A DNA stretch of 64,000 nucleotides from Massilia polaris (GCF_012927275.1 NZ_JABBGG010000004.1:1-64000); one strand, 5' to 3'. Positions 19,323 through 29,005 are shown, numbered from the stretch's first letter. Numbers and translations: made by a program. The notes: generated from the letters alone by a model not told the origin.

Positions 19323-21362
19323 ATGAATTTATTCTTCGAAGAGTCCGGCGATTTCAAGGCCGGCACCGTGCTGTCCCATGCGGGAGAGGCCTACCAGGTT
19401 GAACTGGCCAGCGGCAAGCGCACCAAGGTCAAGGCCAAGGACGTGCTGCTCCAGTTCGAAAAGCCCGACCCCGCAGAACTGATGGAACAGGCCAGGGTCG
19501 TGGCGCAGGACGCCGACCTCGAATTTTTGTGGGAAGTCGCGGGCCAGGAAGAATTCGGCTTCGCCGAGCTGGGCGCCGAATACTTCGGACACGCGCCGCT
19601 GCCGGTCGAGGCGGCAGGACTGATCCTCGCGCTGCACGGCTCGCCGATCTACTTTTACAAGAAAGGCCGTGGGCGCTACAAGGCCGCCCCGGAGCAAGCG
19701 CTGCGCGCGGCGCAGGCCGGCATCGAAAAGAAAAAACAGCAGCTGGTCATCCAGGCCGCCTATGTCGACGAACTCAAGGCCGGCAAGCTGCCGCAGGCGA
19801 TGCAGCCGATGGTCAACCAGTTGCTGTTCAAGCCGGACAAGAACACCATCGAGTTCAAGGCGCTGGAAGCGGCGGCCGACGAACTGCACACGACACCGCA
19901 GCGGCTGATGCTGCAGGTCGGCGGCATCCCGTCGCCGAAGGACCTGCACATGGCGCGCTTCCTGTTCGAGAACTTCCCGCGCGGCGCCGGCTTCCCGGCC
20001 GTGCCGGCGCCGTCCGCGCCGGGCGGCCTGCCGGTCGCCGACGTGGCCGCGTTTTCGATCGACGACGTCACCACGACCGAGATCGACGACGCCTTCTCGG
20101 TACGCACGCTGGACGACGGCTCGGTGGTGGTGGGCATCCACATCGCCGCCCCGGGCCTGGGGGTCAAGCCGGACGACGCGATCGACAAGATGGCGCGTTC
20201 GCGCATGTCGACCGTGTATATGCCCGGCGATAAGATCACCATGCTGCCGGACGATATCGTCAACGCCTTCACGCTCGCCGAGGGCAAGAACTGCCCGGCG
20301 GTGTCGCTGTACGCGACGCTGAACCCCGCCGACTGGACGGTGCTGTCGACCGTCACGCGCGCCGAGCTGGTGCCGATCAAGAGCAACCTGCGCCACAACG
20401 ACCTCGATGACCTGGTCAACGAAGAGACGCTGGCCAGCGGCGAAGGCGAGTACCCGCACAAGGACGAGCTGGCGCTACTGTGGAAATGGGCGCTGCAGCT
20501 CGAACAAGGCCGCATGAAGAAGCGCGAAGGCTTCGGCCTGAAGCCGGAGCAGAACAACCGTGTCGATTTCAACTTCTACGTCGACGACGATGTGGTCTCG
20601 GTGGTGCGGCGCAAGCGCGGCGCACCGCTCGACAAGATCGTCGCCGAGCTGATGATCTTCGCGAACAGCACCTGGGGCAAGCTGCTGCACGACAGCGGCG
20701 TACCCGGCATCTACCGCTCGCAGGGCGGCGGCACCGGTCCTGGCTGGGCCGCCAAGATGCAGGTGCGGATGGTGACGCACGCGGCGCCTCACCAGGGGCT
20801 GGGTGTCGACCAGTACGCGTGGAGCACCTCGCCGCTGCGCCGTTATACCGACCTGGTCAACCAGTGGCAGATCCTCGCGTGCGCCGAGCACGGCGTGACG
20901 GCGCCGCTGGTGGCGCCGTTCAAGCCGCGCGATGCGAATTTGTTTGCGATTGTGTCGGCCTTCGATGCAGCGTACGCGGCGTACAACGACCATCAGCAGA
21001 ACATGGAACGCTACTGGTGCCTGCGCTGGCTGGGGCAGGAGGAAGCCAGGCAGGTGGACGCGGTGGTGCTGAAGGAAGAAGTGCTGCGGCTGGTCGATAT
21101 TCCGCTGATTATTCGTCTGCCGGGCATGCCGCAGGTGGCGCGCGGCGCGCAGGTCAAGATCGATATCCTGCGCTGGGATGAAATCGACCTGTCGATTGAG
21201 GCGAGGCTGCTGGAAGTGGCTGCGGTCGCGCCGGCCGAAGTCGACCTCGATTTCGAGGAGGATGAAGGGCCGGATGCGGGCGAAGCCGCAGTCGAAGAAG
21301 TGGTTGAGGCGGAAGGCGTCGTCGCCGTCGTCACGACCGACCCGGAGCCGGAAGCCACATAG
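19323..21362 (+). CDS. RNB-domain exoribonuclease (RNase II family)
   Basis: The 679-residue protein degrades RNA 3' to 5'. The RNB catalytic domain starts about residue 240 with A-F-S-I-D-D-V-T-T-T-E-I-D-D-A-F-S, whose Asp cluster binds the metal ions. G-I-H-I-A-A-P-G and A-W-S-T-S-P-L-R-R-Y-T-D-L-V-N-Q follow, and an S1-like part near 575-640. The tail beyond about residue 635 is acidic and Ala/Val-rich. It is the RNase II-type rather than the longer RNase R type. AAAGG precedes the ATG. Confidence 0.9.
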   Translation: MNLFFEESGDFKAGTVLSHAGEAYQVELASGKRTKVKAKDVLLQFEKPDPAELMEQARVVAQDADLEFLWEVAGQEEFGFAELGAEYFGHAPLPVEAAGLILALHGSPIYFYKKGRGRYKAAPEQALRAAQAGIEKKKQQLVIQAAYVDELKAGKLPQAMQPMVNQLLFKPDKNTIEFKALEAAADELHTTPQRLMLQVGGIPSPKDLHMARFLFENFPRGAGFPAVPAPSAPGGLPVADVAAFSIDDVTTTEIDDAFSVRTLDDGSVVVGIHIAAPGLGVKPDDAIDKMARSRMSTVYMPGDKITMLPDDIVNAFTLAEGKNCPAVSLYATLNPADWTVLSTVTRAELVPIKSNLRHNDLDDLVNEETLASGEGEYPHKDELALLWKWALQLEQGRMKKREGFGLKPEQNNRVDFNFYVDDDVVSVVRRKRGAPLDKIVAELMIFANSTWGKLLHDSGVPGIYRSQGGGTGPGWAAKMQVRMVTHAAPHQGLGVDQYAWSTSPLRRYTDLVNQWQILACAEHGVTAPLVAPFKPRDANLFAIVSAFDAAYAAYNDHQQNMERYWCLRWLGQEEARQVDAVVLKEEVLRLVDIPLIIRLPGMPQVARGAQVKIDILRWDEIDLSIEARLLEVAAVAPAEVDLDFEEDEGPDAGEAAVEEVVEAEGVVAVVTTDPEPEAT

Positions 21363-21443
21363 CGACGGCGGTGGAAATCAGTTGTGTCCCGCCACCACAC
21401 ACGGGTTAGAATTGCGCTTTCTCAGTTTCAAGCGAAGCACCGC

Positions 21444-22328
21444 GTGAAGTATTTTCGACAACATAGCACACTGACTATCGCGCTTGCGATTTCGGTCGCG
21501 GTCCATGCAGCCCTGCTCGCAGTACGCTTCGTTGCGCCGGACGCGTTCCGGCTGGAGCCGACCGATCCCGGCCTCGAAGTCATCCTCGTCAACGCCAAGC
21601 ACAATAAAGCGCCCATCAAGGCGCAGGCGCTCGCACAGGCCAACCTCGATGGCGGCGGCAATGCCTCGGAAGGCCGCGCCAAGTCGCCGCTGCCAGACCT
21701 GCGCCGCATGGAAACGGGCGAAAGCGTCAAGGCCACCCAGCGCCGCATCGCCGAACTGGAACAGGCGCAGAAAAACCTGCTGACCCGCGCGCGCGATTCA
21801 AGTTTCAACGTCGCCCCGGTCACGGAGCGCGACAAGCCGGATCCGAACCGCACCGGCGCCGACCTGTTAGAAAGCAGCAAGGCGATCGCCCGCACGGCCG
21901 CTGAAATCACCCAGCGCATCGAAGACGAAAACAAGCGCCCGCGCAAAACCTTCATCACGCCTTCGACCCGCGAAGTCGGCTACGCGATGTACTACAAGAC
22001 CATGCAGCGCAGGGTCGAGGAAATCGGCACGCTTAACTTCCCGCAGGCGCAGGGCCGCAAGCTGTATGGCGAACTGGTGGTCTACATCCCGATCTTCCAG
22101 GACGGGACCATCTACCAGAAGGACGGCGGCGCGCGCATCGAGAAAAGCTCGGGCAACCCGGAACTCGACAAGGCGGCGCTGGCCATCGTGCGCCGCGCCG
22201 CGCCGTTCGGACGCTTCCCGCCCAACATGCTCTCGTCCGACAAGGACGACCTGTGGGTGATCATCACGCGCTTCAAGTTCACGCGCGAAGAGCGCATGGA
22301 AGCCGACCTGCGCGGAGGCGCGCAGTGA
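21444..22328 (+). CDS. TonB-like energy-transducer protein
   Basis: The GTG at 21444 gives 294 residues starting K-Y-F-R-Q-H; an upstream in-frame GTG at 21384 is also possible. There is one N-terminal transmembrane helix ([16 protein letters not shown]), then a helical, charged periplasmic stretch (about 80-190). A TonB C-terminal-like domain follows, with [13 protein letters not shown] and F-G-R-F-P-P-N. Such proteins pass proton-motive force to outer-membrane proteins, but no ExbB/ExbD or receptor lies nearby. The stop overlaps aroE (GTGA). Confidence 0.82.
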   Translation: MKYFRQHSTLTIALAISVAVHAALLAVRFVAPDAFRLEPTDPGLEVILVNAKHNKAPIKAQALAQANLDGGGNASEGRAKSPLPDLRRMETGESVKATQRRIAELEQAQKNLLTRARDSSFNVAPVTERDKPDPNRTGADLLESSKAIARTAAEITQRIEDENKRPRKTFITPSTREVGYAMYYKTMQRRVEEIGTLNFPQAQGRKLYGELVVYIPIFQDGTIYQKDGGARIEKSSGNPELDKAALAIVRRAAPFGRFPPNMLSSDKDDLWVIITRFKFTREERMEADLRGGAQ

Positions 22329-23134
22329 GCGACCGCTACTGCGTCATCGGCAACCCCATCGCGCACAGCAAGTCGCCCGACATCCACGCCGCTTTCGCAG
22401 CGCAGGCCGGGCAAGTCCTCACCTATGAATGCTGCCTCGCGCCGCTCGACGGCTTTGCCGACACCGTCCGCGCGCTGATCGCGCAGGGCTACAAGGGCGC
22501 CAACGTGACCGTGCCGTTCAAGCTCGACGCCGCGGCCAGCGCCACCAGCCTGACCGAACGCGCGCGCGCCGCCGGCGCTGTAAACACCCTGAGCTTCGTC
22601 GATGGCGGGATCGTCGGCGACAACACCGACGGCGCTGGACTGGTCAACGACATCACCCGCAACGCCGGCGTGCCCGTTGCCGGCAAGCGCGTGCTGCTGC
22701 TTGGCGCGGGCGGCGCGGCGCGCGGCGTCATCCTGCCGCTGCTCGAGCAGGGCCCCGCCGAACTGGTGATCGCCAACCGCACGCGCGCCACCGCCGATGC
22801 GCTGGTCGCGGAATTCGGCTCGCCGCTGCTGCGCGCCTGCGGCTTCGGCGACATCGCCGAGCCCTTCGACATCGTCATCAACGCCACCTCGGCCAGCCTG
22901 GCCGGCGACCTGCCACCGATCCCGGCAGAAACTTTTTGCCAAGAAACACTTGCTTTGGATATGATGTACGGAAAGCAGCCTACTGTTTTCATGCAGTTTG
23001 CCAGCCGCCACGGCGCCCAGGTGCGCGATGGCCTCGGCATGCTGGTGGAGCAGGCTGCGGAAGCGTTCACGGTGTGGCGCGGGGTGCGCCCCGAGACGCC
23101 GGCAGTCCTTGAACAATTGCGTACATCACTATAA
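22325..23134 (+). CDS. aroE: Shikimate dehydrogenase (NADP)
   Basis: AroE reduces 3-dehydroshikimate to shikimate. The 269-residue protein has the substrate site [10 protein letters not shown] near residue 9, N-V-T-V-P-F-K with the catalytic Lys, D-N-T-D-G-A-G-L with the catalytic Asp, and the NADP loop [11 protein letters not shown] near residue 124. The GTG start overlaps the stop of the TonB-like gene. Together with aroQ (15.4 kb) it gives two shikimate-pathway genes in the window. Confidence 0.96.
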   Translation: MSDRYCVIGNPIAHSKSPDIHAAFAAQAGQVLTYECCLAPLDGFADTVRALIAQGYKGANVTVPFKLDAAASATSLTERARAAGAVNTLSFVDGGIVGDNTDGAGLVNDITRNAGVPVAGKRVLLLGAGGAARGVILPLLEQGPAELVIANRTRATADALVAEFGSPLLRACGFGDIAEPFDIVINATSASLAGDLPPIPAETFCQETLALDMMYGKQPTVFMQFASRHGAQVRDGLGMLVEQAAEAFTVWRGVRPETPAVLEQLRTSL

Positions 23135-23146
23135 CTAAAACAACGT

Positions 23147-23872
23147 ATGGCCAAAGCTAGAGGGGGCAAGGCGCGCGCCAAAGCGGGCCGGCCCTGGATC
23201 AAATGGCTGATTTTCGGCCCGCTCATCATCGTCCTGCTCATCCAGCTGTACTTCTTCCTGATGATCTGCTGGTGGACCGTGTTCAATCCATCGTCGACCA
23301 GCATGATGCGCACCCAGATGTCATCGCTGCAGGAGACCAACTCGAAGGCCAGGCTACGCCACCAGTGGGTGCCGTACGAACGCATCTCGAATAACCTGAA
23401 ACGCGCGGTGATCGCGTCGGAAGACGCCAACTTCAACGAACATGACGGCGTCGACTGGGCCGCGCTGCAAAAGGCCTACGAGAAGAACACGCGCCGCCAC
23501 AAGGTGGTCGGCGGCGGATCGACCATCACGCAGCAGCTGGCCAAGAACCTGTTCCTGTCCGGCTCGCGCAGCTATGTGCGCAAGGCGCAGGAGATGGTGA
23601 TCGCCTTCATGCTGGAGACGGTGATGAGCAAGGAGCGCATCCTCGAAATCTACCTGAACGTTGTGGAATTTGGACGCGGCGTGTTCGGCGCCGAAGCGGC
23701 GGCGCGCTACTACTTCAAGACCAGCGCGGCGGGCCTGGGCACCGCGCAGGCGGCCAGACTGGCGGTCATGCTGCCCAACCCGCGCTACTACGACCGGCAC
23801 CGCGACACCCGCTATCTCGGGCGGCGCACCAGCACGATCCTGATCCGGATGAACTCGGCGGACCTGCCTTAA
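23147..23872 (+). CDS. mtgA: Monofunctional peptidoglycan glycosyltransferase
   Basis: MtgA polymerises lipid II into glycan strands at the outer face of the inner membrane. The 241-residue protein has one N-terminal membrane helix (about 18-40) and the GT51 motifs: A-S-E-D-A-N-F with catalytic Glu E92, followed by H-D-G-V-D-W; G-G-G-S-T-I-T-Q-Q-L-A-K-N-L-F; and E-I-Y-L-N-V-V-E-F-G-R-G-V-F-G. No transpeptidase domain. It follows aroE by 12 bp, a conserved pairing in Betaproteobacteria. Confidence 0.96.
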   Translation: MAKARGGKARAKAGRPWIKWLIFGPLIIVLLIQLYFFLMICWWTVFNPSSTSMMRTQMSSLQETNSKARLRHQWVPYERISNNLKRAVIASEDANFNEHDGVDWAALQKAYEKNTRRHKVVGGGSTITQQLAKNLFLSGSRSYVRKAQEMVIAFMLETVMSKERILEIYLNVVEFGRGVFGAEAAARYYFKTSAAGLGTAQAARLAVMLPNPRYYDRHRDTRYLGRRTSTILIRMNSADLP

Positions 23873-23986
23873 GCGTTTATTGGCAAAAAAGCAGCTTCCC
23901 CGCGTCAAAATTTTCGTTTCGGGGTGGTAGGGGCAGGGGCTAACGGGTACACTTGCGCTGTTCCGAAACGCGGCCGAGAAAAGCGC

Positions 23987-24955
23987 ATGATCAACGTATT
24001 TGTCCTACAGAATGGCCGCCTCAACCAGGTACCCATCGAGACCCGCGAGGATCTCGAAAACGTCGCGCCCGTCTGGGTCGACCTGACCGACCCGACCGAC
24101 GACGAGCGCGCGTGGGTCAAGGCGATCTACGGCGTGATTTTGCCTGGCGAAGACGAAGTCAAGGACATCGAAGCGTCGGCCCGCTACTACGAAGCGGAAA
24201 ACGGCGACCTGCACCTGCGCACCGACTTCCTGCTCGAAGAAGACGACGGCCCGTCGCGCGTGGTCACGGTGGCGTTCATTCTGGCGCGCAAGATGCTGTT
24301 CTCGGTGCACACCGACGACCTGCCGGTGTTCCGGCTGGTGCGCATGCGCGCCCGTTCGCGTCCCGGCTCGATCGCCGACTACATGGACGTGCTGCTCGAC
24401 CTGTACGCCACCGACGCCGAGTACTCGGCGGACGCGCTCGAAGGCATCTACCAGGACCTCGAAGAAGTCAGCCGGCGGGTACTGCAAAAGAACTTCACCG
24501 ACCAGGACGCGGCCGACGCGCTGAACGCGATCGCACGCGAGGAAGACTTGAACGGCCGGATCCGCCGCAACATGATGGACACGCGGCGCGCGGTCAGCTT
24601 CCTGATGCGCGGGCGCCTGCTGAACGCCGACCAGTTCGAAGAAGCGCGCCAGATTTTGCGCGACATCGAATCGCTGGACGGCCACACCTCATTTCTGTTC
24701 GACAAGATCAACTTCCTGATGGACGCCACGGTCGGCTTCATCAACATTAACCAGAACAAGATCATCAAGATCTTCTCGGTCGCCTCGGTCGCCTTCCTGC
24801 CGCCGACCCTGATCGCCAGCATCTATGGCATGAACTTCAAGCGCTGGTTTCCCGAGCTCGACTGGGCCTGGGGCTACCCATGGGCGCTGGGCCTGATGCT
24901 GACCTCCGCGATCGCCCCCTTCCTGTACTTCCGCCACCGCGGCTGGCTGAAATAA
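23987..24955 (+). CDS. corA: CorA-family magnesium/cobalt transporter
   Basis: The 322-residue protein has a large N-terminal cytoplasmic funnel domain and two C-terminal membrane helices with the selectivity motif Y-G-M-N-F between them (near residue 280). It imports Mg2+, with possible Co2+/Ni2+ transport. The ATG at 23987 (M-I-N-V-F-V-L-Q) is favoured; the upstream part of the frame is not family-like. It is the last gene of this plus-strand run, convergent with hemL. Confidence 0.95.
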   Translation: MINVFVLQNGRLNQVPIETREDLENVAPVWVDLTDPTDDERAWVKAIYGVILPGEDEVKDIEASARYYEAENGDLHLRTDFLLEEDDGPSRVVTVAFILARKMLFSVHTDDLPVFRLVRMRARSRPGSIADYMDVLLDLYATDAEYSADALEGIYQDLEEVSRRVLQKNFTDQDAADALNAIAREEDLNGRIRRNMMDTRRAVSFLMRGRLLNADQFEEARQILRDIESLDGHTSFLFDKINFLMDATVGFININQNKIIKIFSVASVAFLPPTLIASIYGMNFKRWFPELDWAWGYPWALGLMLTSAIAPFLYFRHRGWLK

Positions 24956-24970
24956 TTCCAGGCATCAGAA

Positions 24971-24988
24971 GTGCCAAAAAATTGGCAC
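24971..24988. repeat. Small inverted repeat after corA
   Basis: GTGCCAA (24971-24977), AAAA, TTGGCAC (24982-24988): a perfect 7-bp stem directly ahead of the large palindrome. Confidence 0.8.
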
Positions 24989-24993
24989 CAAGA

Positions 24994-25042
24994 AAATCGG
25001 GGTCCGTCCCCGGGGTCTGTCCCCGGGGACGGACCCCGATTT
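24994..25042. repeat. Perfect 22-bp-arm palindrome between corA and hemL
   Basis: Arms 24994-25015 and 25021-25042 are exact reverse complements around TCTGT. The sequence is built from GGGGTCCGTCCCC-type units, which also recur as GGGGTCTGTCCCC across the centre. It resembles the dispersed GGGGACGGACCCC palindromes found between convergent genes in Oxalobacteraceae genomes. It should form a very stable hairpin in both transcripts. Confidence 0.9.
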
Positions 25043-25051
25043 AGTTTGCAA

Positions 25052-25082
25052 CAAAAATGGGGTGCTTTGCCCCAAGTTTTTT
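25052..25082. terminator. Bidirectional terminator between corA and hemL
   Basis: TGGGG (25058-25062) pairs with CCCCA (25070-25074). Plus strand: followed by AG and six Ts (25077-25082). Minus strand: followed by TTTTTG (25057-25052). It lies at the hemL stop codon and can serve both convergent genes. Confidence 0.75.
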
Positions 25083-26373
25083 AGGCGAGCTTGGCGAATA
25101 CGCGGCGGGCGGCGCCGATCGTTTCTTCGATGACGCTGTCGTCATGCATCGCCGAGACGAAGCCGGCCTCGAATGCCGCCGGCGCGAAGTACACGCCTTC
25201 GTCGAGCATCGCATGGAAGAAAGCGTTGAATTTGCTCTTATCGCCAGCCATCATCTCGGCGTAGCTGGTCGGGACTTCGGCACTGAAGTAGATGCCGAAC
25301 ATGCCGCCGACCGAGTCCGCGCAGAAGGTGACGCCGGCTTCTTTCGCCGCTTCCGCCAGCCCCGCGGCCAGCTTGGCGGTCTGCTCGGACAGGCGGCTGT
25401 AGAAGCCCGGCTGCTGGATCAGCTTGAGCGTGGCCATGCCCGCGGCAACGGCTACCGGGTTGCCCGACAGCGTGCCGGCCTGGTACACCGCGCCGATCGG
25501 CGCCATGTTCTGCATCAGCTCCGCACGGCCGCCGAAGGCCGCCACCGGCAGCCCGCCGCCAATGACCTTGCCCAGCGCGGTCAGGTCGGGCTGGATGTCG
25601 TACAGCTCCTGCGCGCCGCCCAGGCCCACGCGGAAGCCGCACATGACTTCGTCGAAGATCAGGACCGCGCCGTGGCGCGTGCACAGGGTGCGCAGCGCTT
25701 GCAGGAATTCCGGCGTCGCCTTCACCAGGTTCATGTTGCCGGCGACCGGTTCGACGATCACGCAGGCGATGGTGTCGCCCATCGAGTCGAACGCGTCTTC
25801 GATCTGCGCGACGTTGTTGTAGTCGAGGACCAGCGTGTGCTTGACGAAGTCTTCCGGCACGCCCGCCGAGGTCGGGTTGCCGAAGGTGAGCAGGCCGCTG
25901 CCGGCCTTGACCAGCAGCGAGTCGGCGTGGCCGTGGTAGCAGCCTTCGAACTTGATGATCTTGTCGCGGCCGGTGGCGCCGCGCGCCAGGCGCAGTGCGC
26001 TCATGGTCGCTTCGGTGCCCGACGAGACCAGGCGTACCTGCTCGATCGACGGCACCAGGCGGCAGATTTCTTCGGCCATGTCGACTTCGCCTTCGGTCGG
26101 CGCGCCGAACGACAGGCCGCGCGCGGCTGCTTCCTGCACCGCTTTCACCACTTCCGGATGGGCGTGGCCGACGATGGCAGGGCCCCACGAGCCGATGTAG
26201 TCGATGTAGCGCTTGCCGTCGGCGTCCCAGAAGTACGGGCCTTCGGCGCGGGTGATGAAGCGCGGGGTGCCGCCGACCGAGCGGAAGGCGCGCACCGGCG
26301 AGTTGACGCCGCCCGGCGTGGTTTTTTGTGCGCGTGCAAACAGCGTGTCGTTCCTGGAGGTGTGCTCAGTCAT
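25081..26373 (-). CDS. hemL: Glutamate-1-semialdehyde 2,1-aminomutase
   Basis: HemL makes 5-aminolevulinate from glutamate-1-semialdehyde, an early step of haem synthesis. The 430-residue PLP enzyme shows V-S-S-G-T-E-A-T-M near residue 121, F-D-E-V-M-C-G-F-R near 243 (cofactor Asp), and the PLP lysine K269 in A-L-G-K-V-I-G-G-G. It starts three bases after the thiD stop, so the two are co-transcribed. Confidence 0.97.
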   Translation of the reverse strand: MTEHTSRNDTLFARAQKTTPGGVNSPVRAFRSVGGTPRFITRAEGPYFWDADGKRYIDYIGSWGPAIVGHAHPEVVKAVQEAAARGLSFGAPTEGEVDMAEEICRLVPSIEQVRLVSSGTEATMSALRLARGATGRDKIIKFEGCYHGHADSLLVKAGSGLLTFGNPTSAGVPEDFVKHTLVLDYNNVAQIEDAFDSMGDTIACVIVEPVAGNMNLVKATPEFLQALRTLCTRHGAVLIFDEVMCGFRVGLGGAQELYDIQPDLTALGKVIGGGLPVAAFGGRAELMQNMAPIGAVYQAGTLSGNPVAVAAGMATLKLIQQPGFYSRLSEQTAKLAAGLAEAAKEAGVTFCADSVGGMFGIYFSAEVPTSYAEMMAGDKSKFNAFFHAMLDEGVYFAPAAFEAGFVSAMHDDSVIEETIGAARRVFAKLA

Positions 26374-26376
26374 GGC

Positions 26377-27216
26377 TTACTCGATCGGTGTTGAGGTTGG
26401 GTTCATGGCCGCCGCTTGCGCGGCGTTGAAGAATTTGTTGGGTACCAGCTTGCCCATGCCGAAGCGCTGCGCGTGCGCCAGAGCGCCGGCGGTGAACGCG
26501 AGGGCGGCCGGTGTGGCTTGCAGCGGATCGGCGCCGGACGCCAGCATGGCGGCCAGGGTGCCGGAAATGGTCGAGCCGGCGCCGATGAACGGGCCGGGCA
26601 GGGTCGGCGTGCTGTAGCGGGCGATCTCGCCGTCTTCGCCGTACAGGGTGTCGGACAGCCTGCCGCCGGCCGATCCGGTGCCGGTGACCAGCACATAGCC
26701 GCAGCCGGTGCCGGTCAGTTCGGCAACGTCCTCAGCCAGTGTGCCGGGCCCGTCGCGCCAGGTTTCGGCCATGCGCGCCAGTTCGACCTGCGACACCAGC
26801 AGCAGCGCCGCCTGCGGCACCAGAATCTGGCGCACCGCGGTCAGCATGTCGTCGTCGAGCAGGCCCGAATCGGGAAGGCTGGACAGGAACGGATCGAGCA
26901 CCATCGGGATGTCCGGGTAGTCGGAGACGATTTCGGCGACCGCGGCGACCTGTTCGACGCTGGCCAGCGCGCCGACCTTGAAGGCGCCGATCGGCATGTC
27001 TTCGAGCAGGACACGGGCCTGGTCGATCACCCAGTCGGCGTCGATTTCATGCATGTCGTCGACGTGCGCGGTGTCGGCGATCAAGAGGGCGGTGGTGACG
27101 GAAAGGCCATGGCAGCCGTGCGCGGAAAAGCACGCGAGGTCGGACTGGATGCCGGTGGCGCCGGATGGATCGGACACGCCGAAGCAAAGTATGAGTGGAG
27201 ACGATTGGTTTTGCAC
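26377..27216 (-). CDS. thiD: Hydroxymethylpyrimidine/phosphomethylpyrimidine kinase-like protein
   Basis: ThiD phosphorylates the thiamin pyrimidine moiety. The 279-residue protein has the ThiD start F-G-V-S-D-P-S-G-A-T-G-I-Q-S-D (usually G-S-D-S-G-G-G-A-G-I-Q-A-D), K-V-G-A-L, and a C-terminal G-A-G-S-T-I-S-G-T-L-A-A. The usual H-G-T-G-C-T or G-T-G-D is replaced by I-G-A-G-S-T, and the N-terminal motif is also divergent. The betaproteobacterial hemL-linked form is often like this, and substrate range may differ. It is the first gene of thiD-hemL, divergent from the rubredoxin gene. Confidence 0.8.
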   Translation of the reverse strand: MQNQSSPLILCFGVSDPSGATGIQSDLACFSAHGCHGLSVTTALLIADTAHVDDMHEIDADWVIDQARVLLEDMPIGAFKVGALASVEQVAAVAEIVSDYPDIPMVLDPFLSSLPDSGLLDDDMLTAVRQILVPQAALLLVSQVELARMAETWRDGPGTLAEDVAELTGTGCGYVLVTGTGSAGGRLSDTLYGEDGEIARYSTPTLPGPFIGAGSTISGTLAAMLASGADPLQATPAALAFTAGALAHAQRFGMGKLVPNKFFNAAQAAAMNPTSTPIE

Positions 27217-27272
27217 GGCCAGTAGATTAAGATACCTGATTCGGCATTTTACTAGATAGAAGGATCAACAAC

Positions 27273-27464
27273 GTGAGTAGCAAAGAATCAAGCGGCGCTT
27301 TCCAGGCCTGGATGTGCCTGATCTGCGGCTGGGTCTACGACGAAGCGGCCGGCGCACCCGAAGAGGGCATCGCTCCCGGGACCCGCTGGGCCGACGTGCC
27401 GATGAACTGGACCTGTCCTGAATGCGGCGCCCGCAAGGACGACTTCGAAATGACCGAAATCTGA
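27273..27464 (+). CDS. Rubredoxin
   Basis: This 63-residue one-iron electron carrier has both C-x-x-C knuckles: M-C-L-I-C-G-W-V-Y-D near residue 15 and C-P-E-C-G-A near 48. W-A-D-V-P and W-T-C-P are typical. The GTG start has AGAAGGA upstream. It lies between thiD and pilG, as in other Betaproteobacteria and pseudomonads, where rubredoxin and pil chemosensory genes are neighbours without a known functional link. Confidence 0.95.
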   Translation: MSSKESSGAFQAWMCLICGWVYDEAAGAPEEGIAPGTRWADVPMNWTCPECGARKDDFEMTEI

Positions 27465-27577
27465 GCGCAGGGCTGCGCTTGCGCCCTTGCCTTCCGAAAA
27501 GTTTATTCTACGCAACAGATAGTCGCACAAGGGGCAAACCCTATGCTATCGTTGCGACTCCGCCGAGTGAACTTTAT

Positions 27578-27982
27578 ATGACGACATCGCCGCAACCGAC
27601 AGCCCTGAAAATCATGGTAATCGACGATAGCAGTACGATTCGCCGATCGGCCGAGATTTTCCTTACCCAGGCTGGGTACCAGGTGGTATTGGCCGAAGAC
27701 GGCTTCGACGCCCTCGCCAAGATCAACGACCATCACCCGGCCCTGGTGTTTTGCGACATCCTGATGCCGCGCCTCGACGGCTACCAGGCCTGCGCGCTGA
27801 TCAAGAAAAGCGCGCGCTTCCACGCTACCCCCGTTGTGATGCTGTCCTCGAAAGACGGCCTGTTCGACCGCGCCCGTGGCGCCATGGTCGGATCGAGCGC
27901 CTACCTCACCAAACCATTTAGCAAAGACAGCCTGCTGTCGGCGGTGCGCGAGCACACGGCTGGCGCCTTGTCGCAGGCTTGA
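27578..27982 (+). CDS. pilG: Type IV pilus response regulator PilG
   Basis: This 134-residue stand-alone receiver domain has the acidic pocket I-D-D-S, phospho-acceptor D60 in F-C-D-I-L-M-P, and K in Y-L-T-K-P-F. PilG is phosphorylated by the PilL/ChpA kinase and promotes pilus extension. The ATG at 27578 is favoured; the frame extends upstream without family similarity. It is the first gene of pilG-H-I-J-L. Confidence 0.92.
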   Translation: MTTSPQPTALKIMVIDDSSTIRRSAEIFLTQAGYQVVLAEDGFDALAKINDHHPALVFCDILMPRLDGYQACALIKKSARFHATPVVMLSSKDGLFDRARGAMVGSSAYLTKPFSKDSLLSAVREHTAGALSQA

Positions 27983-28007
27983 CCCAACACCAAATCCGGA
28001 GCGCCCT

Positions 28008-28376
28008 TTGGCCATTCAAAAAATCCTCATCGTCGATGACTCACCCACCGAACGCTACTACCTGACCGATATCCTGGTCCGCAACGGCTTTACCGTGACC
28101 ACCGCCGAAAACGGCGAGGAGGCGCTGGCGAAGATCAAGGCCGACAAACCGGAGCTGATCCTGATGGACGTGGTCATGCCCGGCGCGAACGGCTTCCAGG
28201 TCACCCGCGCCATTTCGCGCGACCCGGAGCTGGCCGATGTGCCGGTCATCATCTGCAGCAGCAAGGACCAGGAAACCGACCGCATCTGGGGCATGCGCCA
28301 GGGCGCCAAGGATTACCTGGTCAAGCCGGTCGATCCCGAGCTGCTGCTGGCGCGTATCGCCAGCCTCGGCGCCTGA
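28008..28376 (+). CDS. pilH: Type IV pilus response regulator PilH
   Basis: This 122-residue receiver domain starts with TTG and has GGAG at 27998-28001, six bases upstream. I-V-D-D-S-P-T-E-R forms the acidic pocket, D54 in M-D-V-V-M-P is the phospho-acceptor, and Y-L-V-K-P-V the conserved Lys. PilH acts as retraction regulator or phosphate sink in the Chp system. The gap to pilG is 25 bp. Confidence 0.92.
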   Translation: MAIQKILIVDDSPTERYYLTDILVRNGFTVTTAENGEEALAKIKADKPELILMDVVMPGANGFQVTRAISRDPELADVPVIICSSKDQETDRIWGMRQGAKDYLVKPVDPELLLARIASLGA

Positions 28377-28380
28377 TCGT

Positions 28381-28935
28381 ATGAGCGGCGAGGGGTTTCC
28401 GGTACCGGGCGACGCGCGCCGCGGCGAAGCCCGGCCCGACGCGGCCGGACGGCGCGCGCGATTGCGCCAGTACCAGCAGCAGCTGCTCGAACGCATGCAG
28501 GCCGCGCGCACCAGCGGCGCCACCCGCCTGCACCAGCTGGGCGTGATGATCGGGACTGAACGCTTCCTGGTCGACCTGACCCAGACCGGCGAGATCGTGC
28601 CGCTGGCGCCGATCTGCACGGTGCCGCTGACCCAGCCCTGGTACCTCGGCCTGTCCAACATCCGCGGCAACCTGGTGGGCATCATCGATTACGCGCGCTT
28701 CCTCGACGCCGGCACCACCGCCGTGGCGCCCGACAGCCGCGTGCTGACCTTCGCGCACGGCCTTGGCTTCAACTGCGCGATCCTGGTCAACCGCGTGTAC
28801 GGCCTGCGCCAGGCCTCCGAAATGCAAGTGGCGGGCGACCGCCTGCTCGACACCGATAACAATGAATGGATGCTGCTGGACCTGGCCGAACTGGTGCAGG
28901 ACCCGCGCTTCCTGCACGTAGCCGCAGCAGCCTGA
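28381..28935 (+). CDS. pilI: CheW-like adaptor PilI
   Basis: This 184-residue CheW-domain protein should couple the PilJ receptor to the PilL kinase. CheW features include V-P-L-T-Q-P-W-Y-L-G-L-S-N-I-R-G-N-L-V-G-I-I-D near residues 81-102, which corresponds to the G-x-x-N-x-R-G-x-x-x-x-x-x-D signature. The first 45 residues are charged and Arg/Ala-rich. It starts four bases after the pilH stop. Confidence 0.93.
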   Translation: MSGEGFPVPGDARRGEARPDAAGRRARLRQYQQQLLERMQAARTSGATRLHQLGVMIGTERFLVDLTQTGEIVPLAPICTVPLTQPWYLGLSNIRGNLVGIIDYARFLDAGTTAVAPDSRVLTFAHGLGFNCAILVNRVYGLRQASEMQVAGDRLLDTDNNEWMLLDLAELVQDPRFLHVAAAA

Positions 28936-29005
28936 AATCAAGACCTTTACAAAAACTGACAAGGCCGCATCGATAGCGGCCGCACACTAGGGATGGGGGC
29001 AGTAA

